A DNA stretch of 64,000 nucleotides, from NCBI RefSeq assembly GCF_013184545.1, contig NZ_JAAOJA010000005.1:62001-126000 (forward strand), given 5' to 3'. Made by a program: the position numbers and the translations under genes. Positions within the stretch are counted from its first letter, which is position 1; the number at the start of each line of letters is the position of its first letter. Origin of the DNA: Pseudomonas tumuqii (GTDB taxonomy: Bacteria > Pseudomonadota > Gammaproteobacteria > Pseudomonadales > Pseudomonadaceae). Shown piece by piece: positions 57,375 through 64,000 of the stretch. The notes beneath the pieces are model-generated. The model made no database searches. It was given only the letters and a program-made list of their open reading frames with translations, and was not told the DNA's origin.

Positions 57375-59267
57375 ATGCAGACAAGAATAAGAAAAAGCCT
57401 GAAACACTGGACCCTGGCCACGCTGGCGGGCGCGGGCTGCGGCCTGACCCCGCTGGCCGCGGTCCTGGCCGACGAGGAGATGCAGGTCACCGGTTTCGTC
57501 GAGAACGCCACCTTCGCCCGCGATAGCGTCGGCCTGTCGAAATTCCGCAACACCCTGCAGGTCAACGCCGACCGCAAGTTCGGCGACCTCGGCCAGCTGA
57601 ACTTCAACAACACCGCTTTCCACGCCACTTTCCGTGGCACCTACGACGGCGTCTACGACCTCAACAGCAGCGAGTACGGCAGCGGCGCGGGGGGCGCCAT
57701 CGAGCTGGAGAACAGCGTGGCCGGCAACAGCGTGCCCCACGGTGGCGGCCTGACGGTGCCCGGCACCCTGCTCGGCTTCGACCAGGCGCGCAACCCCAAC
57801 GAGGGCATGATCGTACTCGGCGAGAACCTGCACAAAACCCGCGGCGGCGTGGCCTTCGGCGTGCCGGTGCGGCCCTGCGACAAGGACAGCCGCGGCTGCA
57901 TCGACGACTACCTGGACGCCAGCAGCGACGACCTGCGCTTCCCCGAGTTCAACGAGCGCCTGGACTTCATCCGCGAGCTCTACGCCGACTTCGACAATGA
58001 GCTGCCCAACGGCGACATCCTCAGCTGGCGCCTGGGCAAGCAGCAGGTGATCTGGGGCCGCACCGACCTGTTCCGCGTGCTCGACGTGATCAACCCGGTC
58101 GACTATTCGCGCAACAACATCTATGACGAGCTGGAAGACATCCGCATCCCCATGTGGATCGCCAAGGCCGACTGGCGCATGGGCGCCGGCGAGCTGTTCG
58201 ACGACCTCAACCTGTCGTTCGTGTGGAACTTCGACAAGTTCCGTCCGCACAACCTCGGCCAGTGCGGCGGGCCCAACTCGATCCTCGACGCGGCCTGCTT
58301 CTTCCGCGGCATGAACAACCTGTGGGAAAACGGCGGCACCGTGGCCAACTTCGCCAACGGCAACATCGCCACCGACTTCGGCCCCGGCCAGATCGGTATC
58401 CGCAAGGCGCACATGCCGTCCTGGAGCCTGTCCAACACTCAGTTCGGGATCAAGCTGGAAGGCGTCTACGGCGACTTCGGCTTCAGCCTCAATGCGCTGA
58501 CCTACCGCTCGCAACTGCCTTCGCTGCGTGGCGGCATCCCGGCGACCAACGCCTTCACCGGCGAGACCGCGGTGTGGCCGAGCCTGATCGCCTTCGACAT
58601 CCACTTCCCGCGGGTCAACCTGCTCGGCGGCTCGATGGACTACTACTCGCAGGCGATCGACACGGTATTCCGCGTCGAAGTGGCGCACACCGAGGGCGAG
58701 GAGTTCGCCAACACCCTGCAGTCGCGGCTGTTCTCCGAATCCGACGTGACCCGCTACGTGATCGGCGCGGACAAGAACATCTTCATCCCGCTGCTCAACC
58801 CGGGCCGCGCCTTCCTGTTCTCGGCGCAACTGTTCGGCCAGCACATCCACGAACACCAGGAGGAGACACGCGCACTGGGCAAGGTCGGCATGCCGGACTG
58901 GGAGCAGAACTGGATCGGCACCCTGCTGGTCAAGGGCTGGTGGATGAACGATCGGCTCAGCCCGCAGTTGCTCGCCGCGCATGACTTCAAGGCCCAGGCC
59001 ACGGCCATCGCCCCGAGTGTCGAGTACCTGTTCAGCGACAACCTGAAGATCACCGCCGGCGCCAACATCAAGGTCGGTCGCGGCGCCCGCGAGTACGACG
59101 ACTGCCGTACCTGCAACCCCTGGGACCCCTTCACCAGCGCCGGCCAACCGGAAGGCATGAGCCTTGGCCTGTCCGGCTATGAACCCCTCGGTCGTTTCCG
59201 CGCCGGCCCTATCGGCATGGCGCAAAAGGAAGACGAACTGCAACTGACCCTGCGCTACAGCTTCTGA
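57375..59267 (+). CDS. DUF1302 family predicted outer-membrane protein
   Basis: 630 residues. The signal peptide ends near AAVLADEE. The mature protein is beta-rich, with alternating amphipathic strands and a C-terminal aromatic (LRYSF), as expected of an outer-membrane barrel. The segments LSWRLGKQQVIWGRTDLFRVLDVINPVDY and IRIPMWIAKADW, split here for length, are the DUF1302 hallmarks. Works presumably with the DUF1329 protein encoded 18 bp downstream. Confidence 0.85.
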   Translation: MQTRIRKSLKHWTLATLAGAGCGLTPLAAVLADEEMQVTGFVENATFARDSVGLSKFRNTLQVNADRKFGDLGQLNFNNTAFHATFRGTYDGVYDLNSSEYGSGAGGAIELENSVAGNSVPHGGGLTVPGTLLGFDQARNPNEGMIVLGENLHKTRGGVAFGVPVRPCDKDSRGCIDDYLDASSDDLRFPEFNERLDFIRELYADFDNELPNGDILSWRLGKQQVIWGRTDLFRVLDVINPVDYSRNNIYDELEDIRIPMWIAKADWRMGAGELFDDLNLSFVWNFDKFRPHNLGQCGGPNSILDAACFFRGMNNLWENGGTVANFANGNIATDFGPGQIGIRKAHMPSWSLSNTQFGIKLEGVYGDFGFSLNALTYRSQLPSLRGGIPATNAFTGETAVWPSLIAFDIHFPRVNLLGGSMDYYSQAIDTVFRVEVAHTEGEEFANTLQSRLFSESDVTRYVIGADKNIFIPLLNPGRAFLFSAQLFGQHIHEHQEETRALGKVGMPDWEQNWIGTLLVKGWWMNDRLSPQLLAAHDFKAQATAIAPSVEYLFSDNLKITAGANIKVGRGAREYDDCRTCNPWDPFTSAGQPEGMSLGLSGYEPLGRFRAGPIGMAQKEDELQLTLRYSF

Positions 59268-59285
59268 TCACCACGAGGAAGACCC

Positions 59286-60599
59286 ATGAACAAGCAATTC
59301 CGCTTCCGTTTCGCCGCCCTTGCCCTGGCCATGAGCGCAGGTGTCGCCCAGGCCGACTCGGCCGTGATCGACAACTCGTTCTACCCCTACCAGGCCGAGA
59401 AACCGGCGTTTGCCGGGCTCAGCGCCGGCCTGACCATCAACAAGGCCAACGTCGCCCAGTTCAAGGACATCATCGATCCGGCCTTCTATGGCTTTATCGA
59501 GAAGGGCTGGCTGGACATGCAGGTCGGCGAGACCACCTCCTTCGACCTGCACCCCAACTATGTCGAGGCCACCCGGCAGGGCCAGGACAAGGTCAAGCTC
59601 GGCGCCAAGCCCGGCGAGATCGAAGGCTGGGTCGCCGGCCGGCCCTTCCCCCAGGAGCCGGACGCCAATGACCCGCGCGCCGGCGAGAAGCTGGCCTGGA
59701 ACTACAAGTACGGCTACAACTGGGGCGACAGCGCGGCCATCTCGCCGTTCTACTGGAAGTACCGCGACATGGACTCGGCCAAGGTCGAGCGCACCATCAA
59801 GTTCGACTTCCACTTCCTCAACTTCACCGGCCGGGTCAACCAGCAGCCGCTGCCGGCGATCACGCCGAACCCCTCGCAGCTGTTTCGCGGCATCTACGTC
59901 AAGGTTCTGGAACCCTATGACGTGCGCAACACCCAGCTGCTGATCCACCGCGCCGAGGACGACCTCAAGCGCGACAACTCCTGGCTCTACCTGGGCTTCC
60001 AGCGCCGCGTGCGCCGCCTGGCCACCGGCCAGGTAACCGACGCCTTCCTCGGCTCGGACCTGATGATCGAGGATTTCGAGGGTTACAACGGGCGCATCTC
60101 CGACATGAACTGGAGCTACAAGGGCACCAAGTTCCTGTTGATGCCCTTCTACAACCACAACGACCTGACCCTGGACAGCGAAACCCACAAGGACAGCGAC
60201 GGCTACCAGGTGGTGGCCTTCGCCGGCCAGGGCGGCTGTTTCCCCAACATCACCTGGCAGCTGCGCAAGGTCTACGAGGTCGAGTCGGCGCCGGTCGAAG
60301 GCAGCCACCCGCTGTCCAAGCGCGTGCACTACGTGGATGCGCAGACCTTCACCGTGCCGCGCACCATTTCCTATGACCGCAAGGGCAGCCTGTGGAAGAC
60401 CTTCACCATCGGCCAGGCCCACCCCGATCATCACCTGGCGAAGAACAAGGGCAGCGGTGTGTCGATCGACGACAGCTTCAGCATGATCGACGTGCAGGCC
60501 ATGCACTGCACCACCGGCCAGTTCAAGGGTCAGGTCGACCCGGCAATGAGCAAGCCGGAAATGTTCAGCGTGCAGCACATGCGCGCGACCGGTAACTGA
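59286..60599 (+). CDS. DUF1329 family periplasmic protein
   Basis: 437 residues with signal peptide (cut after AGVAQA). DUF1329 proteins are sometimes annotated as lipoprotein-sorting like and may carry hydrophobic cargo through the periplasm. Characteristic blocks are [16 protein letters not shown]-like [25 protein letters not shown] and RKGSLWKTF. Last gene of the cluster, followed by a terminator. Confidence 0.85.
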   Translation: MNKQFRFRFAALALAMSAGVAQADSAVIDNSFYPYQAEKPAFAGLSAGLTINKANVAQFKDIIDPAFYGFIEKGWLDMQVGETTSFDLHPNYVEATRQGQDKVKLGAKPGEIEGWVAGRPFPQEPDANDPRAGEKLAWNYKYGYNWGDSAAISPFYWKYRDMDSAKVERTIKFDFHFLNFTGRVNQQPLPAITPNPSQLFRGIYVKVLEPYDVRNTQLLIHRAEDDLKRDNSWLYLGFQRRVRRLATGQVTDAFLGSDLMIEDFEGYNGRISDMNWSYKGTKFLLMPFYNHNDLTLDSETHKDSDGYQVVAFAGQGGCFPNITWQLRKVYEVESAPVEGSHPLSKRVHYVDAQTFTVPRTISYDRKGSLWKTFTIGQAHPDHHLAKNKGSGVSIDDSFSMIDVQAMHCTTGQFKGQVDPAMSKPEMFSVQHMRATGN

Positions 60600-60617
60600 C
60601 AGGCAATACCCCCCGCA

Positions 60618-60642
60618 ACCGCCCGGCAGCACGCCGGGCGGT
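60618..60642 (+). terminator. Rho-independent-like terminator of the MMPL cluster
   Basis: ACCGCCCGGC-AGCAC-GCCGGGCGGT stem 19 bp after the DUF1329 stop, followed by TTGCTC. The stem is strong and the T tract is short. Confidence 0.65.
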
Positions 60643-60739
60643 TTGCTCACTACCCCCGAATTCAACTCAGGCGGCGCCCGCGCGGCACGGCAACGCTGGC
60701 CCGTGCGTCTGCCGCCACCTTTATTACGGATCGGAAGCC

Positions 60740-62299
60740 ATGTCCCAGCGCGCGCCAGACCCAGGCCAGGCTCAAGCCCAGCAACAACTGCTGTTGCTGA
60801 CCGACAGCCAGGCCAACATCCTCTACGCCAGCCCGGCGCTGTGCCGTCTGGCCGGCTTCGGCGAAAGCGCCCTGCTCGGCCGCCCCGCCAGCTGCCTGCG
60901 TCACCCGGAGATGCCGCCGGGGCCGATCAAGGATCTCTGGGCGACCCTCGGCCGCGGCCAGTCCTGGATGGGCATGCTGCAGAACCGCCGGGCCGACGGC
61001 CAGCCGTTCTGGGTCGACGCCTTTATCAGCCCGGTGCTGGAAGACGGCAAGGTGCGCGAATACCAGGCCATCTATCGCCTGCCCCAGGCCGAGGCGATCC
61101 AGCGCGCCAGCGCCATCTACCGCACCCGCAGCCAGGGCAGGCAGCCGGCGGCATTGCGCTGGCAATGGCTGACCCGCCAGCGCGCCCAGTCCCTGCTGGC
61201 GCTGCTGGCCTTCAGCCCGCTCGGCCTGCTCGCCCTGAGCCACAGCCCGCAGCTGGGCGGCGCCGTGCTGGCCGCGAGCGCCAGCCTCTGCTGGCTGCTG
61301 TTGAGCCTGCACGGCAAGCCCTTCGCCGCGCTGGTGGCGGACAGTCGGCGCATCGTCGAGCACCCGATCAAGCAGCTGATCTACACCGGGCGGATCGACG
61401 AAGTCGGCCAGTTGCAGCTGAGCAACCGTCTGCAGGAGGCGCGTCTGGCCTCCATGGTGGCGCGCATCGGCGACAGCAGCAGCCGGGTCAGCGCCCATGC
61501 CGACCATACCCGGCAACTGCTCGGCACCAGCAATCAGGCGGCCGAGCAGCAGCAACAGGCCCTGGATGGCATCAGCGCCGCAGTCGAACAGCTCAGCGCG
61601 ACCATCCAGGAAGTGGCGGGCAACACCCGCAATGCCGCCGAACAGACCCAGCAGGCGCAGGCCTTGAGCGACGATGGCCAGCGCCAGGTGGGCAATGCGC
61701 ACCAGAGCATCGCCGCCCTCGCCGCCACCCTCGACCAATCGGCTGCGGCCGTCACCGCCCTGAGCCAGCACAGCCAGAGCATCGGCGGGATACTCGCGGT
61801 GATCCGCAGCATCGCCGAGCAGACCAACCTGCTGGCCCTGAATGCCGCCATCGAGGCGGCGCGGGCCGGCGACAACGGCCGCGGCTTCGCCGTGGTGGCC
61901 GACGAGGTACGCTCCCTGGCCCAGCGCACCCAGGCCTCCACCGACGAAATCCAGGGCATGATCGAAGCCCTGCGCCAGGGCACGGCGCAGGTGGTCAAGG
62001 CCATGCAGCAGGGCCTGCAACAGTCGCGGGCCAGCGTCGAACAGGTCGACGCCACCGCCCAGGCCCTGGCGCACATCACCCTGCGCATCGGCGAGATCGC
62101 CGGCATCAGCAGCCAGATCGCCGCCGCCGGCCACCAGCAGAGCCAGGCCGCCGAGGAGATCAACCAGAAAATCCACGCCCTGCAAGGCCTGGCCAGCCAC
62201 AGCCTGCAACTGCAACGCGACACCCTCGACCTCGCCGACCAGGTCAGCAGCCAGGCCAGCCGACAGCGCGCGCTGATCGAGCATATGCACGGGCACTGA
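60740..62299 (+). CDS. PAS-containing, Aer-like methyl-accepting chemotaxis protein
   Basis: 519 residues. N-terminal PAS domain (~20-115; [33 protein letters not shown]), two short membrane segments (~150-195) with little periplasmic exposure, then a signalling domain with the conserved tip [18 protein letters not shown]. This is the layout of Aer, which senses redox through PAS-bound FAD. In phenol-degrading P. putida, an Aer-type protein mediates metabolism-dependent taxis to phenol, so the location may be meaningful. The HAMP domain is not obvious. Confidence 0.85.
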   Translation: MSQRAPDPGQAQAQQQLLLLTDSQANILYASPALCRLAGFGESALLGRPASCLRHPEMPPGPIKDLWATLGRGQSWMGMLQNRRADGQPFWVDAFISPVLEDGKVREYQAIYRLPQAEAIQRASAIYRTRSQGRQPAALRWQWLTRQRAQSLLALLAFSPLGLLALSHSPQLGGAVLAASASLCWLLLSLHGKPFAALVADSRRIVEHPIKQLIYTGRIDEVGQLQLSNRLQEARLASMVARIGDSSSRVSAHADHTRQLLGTSNQAAEQQQQALDGISAAVEQLSATIQEVAGNTRNAAEQTQQAQALSDDGQRQVGNAHQSIAALAATLDQSAAAVTALSQHSQSIGGILAVIRSIAEQTNLLALNAAIEAARAGDNGRGFAVVADEVRSLAQRTQASTDEIQGMIEALRQGTAQVVKAMQQGLQQSRASVEQVDATAQALAHITLRIGEIAGISSQIAAAGHQQSQAAEEINQKIHALQGLASHSLQLQRDTLDLADQVSSQASRQRALIEHMHGH

Positions 62300-62967
62300 T
62301 GCCAAGGCGGTGGACAGATTCCGGCGGTAGGCGCCAGCCTGCTGCCGGTCAGCGCTTGGGAACATAGCCAGCACCGTCGCGAGAGCGTCTCCAGGCGTTC
62401 GCGGCGAGGCGTGCAGCGTTCAGCTCGGCCGCGGCTCCAGCCAAACCTGGCCCTTCCCCAGCGCAGTTATCCACAACCGCAGGGTGGTTGCGCCTGCGCG
62501 ACCCATCCGCTGGCATAGCGGCTGCGCATAGGGGGGAGGCGAAAGGCGACTTGCCGTTTAGCCGCCGAGTGCTTAAGGTCGAGCTACCTTTGCTGGCCCG
62601 GTGCCAGCCTCCGCGTCAGCCGTTACCAAAAGGATATTTGGTATGTGTTGCCCATCACCCGATTGGCCCAGGCTTGCCATAGCAGCGCCGCGCCATGCCG
62701 CCCCGCTTGGTCGTTGCGCACTGCGCTCGACGCACGGCAGCGGCAAGCTGCCCAGACAGCACTTATCCGCGCCGAATCGGTTGCGGGAAAACACGCGACC
62801 ACGCGATTACCCACTGCTGACTGCCGTTACAGGTAATGGCTTGAACTGTGAGGCGCTTACGATAAGCGTCGGTGGCGTGCAGGCGGGCTTATCTGGGATG
62901 CTGGGCTATTCAATAACGAAGTTTTTTAATTATTACTAAAGCTGTGATTTTTAGAATGGAACTTTGA
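62300..62967. other. Gene-free transition into AT-rich island
   Basis: No convincing gene in 668 bp. GC-rich until ~62830, then the base composition falls sharply. A lone DnaA-box sequence TTATCCACA is at 62467-62475, and an inverted repeat TACCAAA-AGGATA-TTTGGTA is at 62624-62643. The composition break suggests an island border. Confidence 0.5.
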
Positions 62968-63381
62968 ATGAGTAATCGAATAGAAGGCCAGAACATAACG
63001 GAAACCATATCTGTGCATGGGTTTTTATCTGGTGCCACGATAGGTACATGGCAGGCAGATTACCCTTTGACCGCTCTCGACTTTGAGCACATAAAAAACG
63101 GTAAACCTATTACGTTTAACTGGGCAAACAGCATTCTTTTAGCAACCTTTGGTTTTGGATTAAACCTATTTGGGAAAGGAGCATCCCAATTGGCTGGCGT
63201 ACAGCAGCAGATATATTTCGGCGAGTGGTTAGCGCTAGGTGCAGGTATTTTGGTCTGTATTGTATTGTATCTGATAGGAGTTGCTCTACCAAATGACAGA
63301 AAGCTCATAATGAAAAATATTCAGGAGCATTTTACAAACTCTCCTAAACAACGTCGGGTAGTAAAAGGAGAGCAGCAATGA
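62968..63381 (+). CDS. AT-rich hypothetical membrane protein
   Basis: 137 residues with two predicted membrane helices (about 54-72 and 87-107), a polar N-terminus (MSNRIEGQNITETISVHGFL) and a basic tail. Base and codon use are far more AT-rich than the preceding 62 kb, indicating recent transfer. No family recognised. It overlaps the next gene by 4 nt (ATGA), so the two form an operon and may act together. Confidence 0.65.
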   Translation: MSNRIEGQNITETISVHGFLSGATIGTWQADYPLTALDFEHIKNGKPITFNWANSILLATFGFGLNLFGKGASQLAGVQQQIYFGEWLALGAGILVCIVLYLIGVALPNDRKLIMKNIQEHFTNSPKQRRVVKGEQQ

Positions 63382-63830
63382 CTTTTACGCGAAATAATCT
63401 ACCTAAGTCATACCGGCCATATGAAAGCCTAGTTGTTTGCAGTAACACTATTAATGGTGGTGGTCACATAGCTGCAATCGGAGAAACGTTACCTTTAATA
63501 ATAGGGAAAGGGGAAAAGCCACAAATTTGGCTTCAAGCATTAAATAATTCCGAGACCAAGGAATTTCTGTCTGTAGTAGAGAATTCTGTATCAAAACACC
63601 CTGCTGTCGAAGTTAAAGAAATTTCGGGCTCTGTAGTTGTGACTATTCAGGGGAAGCTTGTGCTAAGCGTTAAAGCCATATCTGATGATAGCGCAATAGT
63701 AGATGAACTGGACATGAGGCCTATTGGCCTGAATTTATTCGGTAACTCTTCCTCCATGACTGTTGGCGGTTCTACGTTCTCTCGTAACTCAATGTCGGGC
63801 GGTGGTGTTTTAATTGGACTCGGTGGCTAG
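63378..63830 (+). CDS. AT-rich hypothetical protein
   Basis: 150 residues, soluble. Begins MTFTRNNLPKSYRPYESLVV; a central block CSNTINGGGHIAAIGETLPLIIGKG looks structured, and the tail is rich in Gly, Ser and Asn (SSMTVGGSTFSRNSMSGGGV). No family recognised. Translationally coupled to the upstream membrane protein. Same foreign composition. Confidence 0.65.
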   Translation: MTFTRNNLPKSYRPYESLVVCSNTINGGGHIAAIGETLPLIIGKGEKPQIWLQALNNSETKEFLSVVENSVSKHPAVEVKEISGSVVVTIQGKLVLSVKAISDDSAIVDELDMRPIGLNLFGNSSSMTVGGSTFSRNSMSGGGVLIGLGG

Positions 63831-63840
63831 TAAAGTAATA

Positions 63841-63897
63841 GAGGGGCACGGTTTTCGCTTCTGTTTGATCACTCAAGCGAAACCATGGTCTGCCCTC
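63841..63897. other. Long imperfect hairpin after the AT-rich gene pair
   Basis: GAGGGGCA and GGTTTTCGCTT (63841-63860) pair with AAGCGAAACC and TGCCCTC (63875-63897), leaving single bulges and a 14-nt loop. No T run follows, so it is either a degenerate terminator or another structured element. Confidence 0.4.
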
Positions 63898-63956
63898 GAT
63901 TGCCCTGTTATCTAATCAAACGTTATGCATTTCACACACGGATGATTGTAAAGTAA

Positions 63957-64000
63957 ATGACGAAAGTTATGAGAAAAGCCATACCTCCTAAAGTGAAGGA
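63957..64000 (+). CDS. Start of a further gene, possibly an HNH endonuclease
   Basis: Only 14 codons are visible: MTKVMRKAIPPKVK, then the window ends. The second Met at 63969 is an alternative start. RKAIPPKVK is how many small HNH nucleases begin, just before the CxxC zinc motif, but this is too short to decide. Confidence 0.25.
   Translation, partial: MTKVMRKAIPPKVK

Noticed and set aside
54792-59243. Very long open frame (~1480 codons) on the minus strand across the MMPL and DUF1302 genes
   Set aside because: It is antisense to two well-supported genes. High GC at third positions keeps the opposite frame open, and the translation is low-complexity (rich in Val, Gln, Gly, His) with no domain.
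62467-62475. DnaA box TTATCCACA as a replication origin signal
   Set aside because: Only one box, with no AT-rich unwinding region beside it and no dnaA, parAB or rep gene.
63841-63928. Integron attC-like site (bulged hairpin plus GTTATGC)
   Set aside because: The putative core is ~25 nt from the stem, and no matching inverse core is found on the left side, so the attC architecture is not met. No integrase is in the window.

Overview
This 64 kb window is GC-rich bacterial chromosome. The gene content points to Pseudomonas in the broad sense: a DksA2/FolE2/Znu zinc-starvation locus, a complete dmp-type phenol operon, an mcl-PHA depolymerase, TAXI-TRAP and BCCT transporters, and typical short intergenic hairpin repeats. 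The last ~1.1 kb is clearly more AT-rich and looks like the edge of an accessory island. I saw no rRNA, tRNA, CRISPR array or intact insertion sequence.

Left part (1-34.5 kb). After a truncated DUF1302 gene and a secreted PHA depolymerase (phaZ) comes a zinc-economy block: two COG0523 GTPases, a DUF1826 protein, dksA2, folE2 and a Zn ABC transporter (znuCBA-like). A perfect Zur-type palindrome lies in the divergent promoter region. Then follow small hypothetical genes, a four-gene set ending in a cNMP/CBS/nucleotidyltransferase protein and a DEDD exonuclease, a betaine (BCCT) transporter, cardiolipin synthase, a Fur-boxed siderophore receptor with a PepSY protein, and a TAXI-type TRAP transporter. 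The TRAP operon is preceded by a good sigma-54 promoter and sits next to a DctB/DctD-like two-component pair. That pair is split by a divergent LysR/tautomerase pair. AraC and LysE genes and a cyclopropane fatty acid synthase follow.

Middle (35.8-52.3 kb). A complete phenol catabolic operon, dmpKLMNOPQBCDEFGHI (minus strand), encodes a multicomponent phenol hydroxylase and the catechol meta-cleavage pathway to pyruvate and acetyl-CoA. It is driven from a -24/-12 promoter with two upstream activator sites and is divergent from its sigma-54 activator dmpR. Directly downstream on the same strand lies a bufferin-type RiPP operon (bufABC: six-Cys precursor, DUF692/MNIO enzyme, DUF2063 partner).

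Right part (52.3-62.3 kb). The 3' end of dmpR is duplicated ~620 bp downstream, where the copy forms the C-terminus of an LRAT-domain gene on the opposite strand. Beyond it, a four-gene cluster (YCF48-like lipoprotein, MMPL/RND transporter, DUF1302 barrel-like protein, DUF1329 periplasmic protein) has its own -24/-12 promoter and paired upstream sites that closely match those of the dmp operon. I infer that DmpR co-controls this envelope-trafficking system with phenol degradation. This is the most interesting hypothesis in the window. An Aer-like PAS chemoreceptor follows. The window ends in two AT-rich genes of unknown function and the first codons of a further gene.
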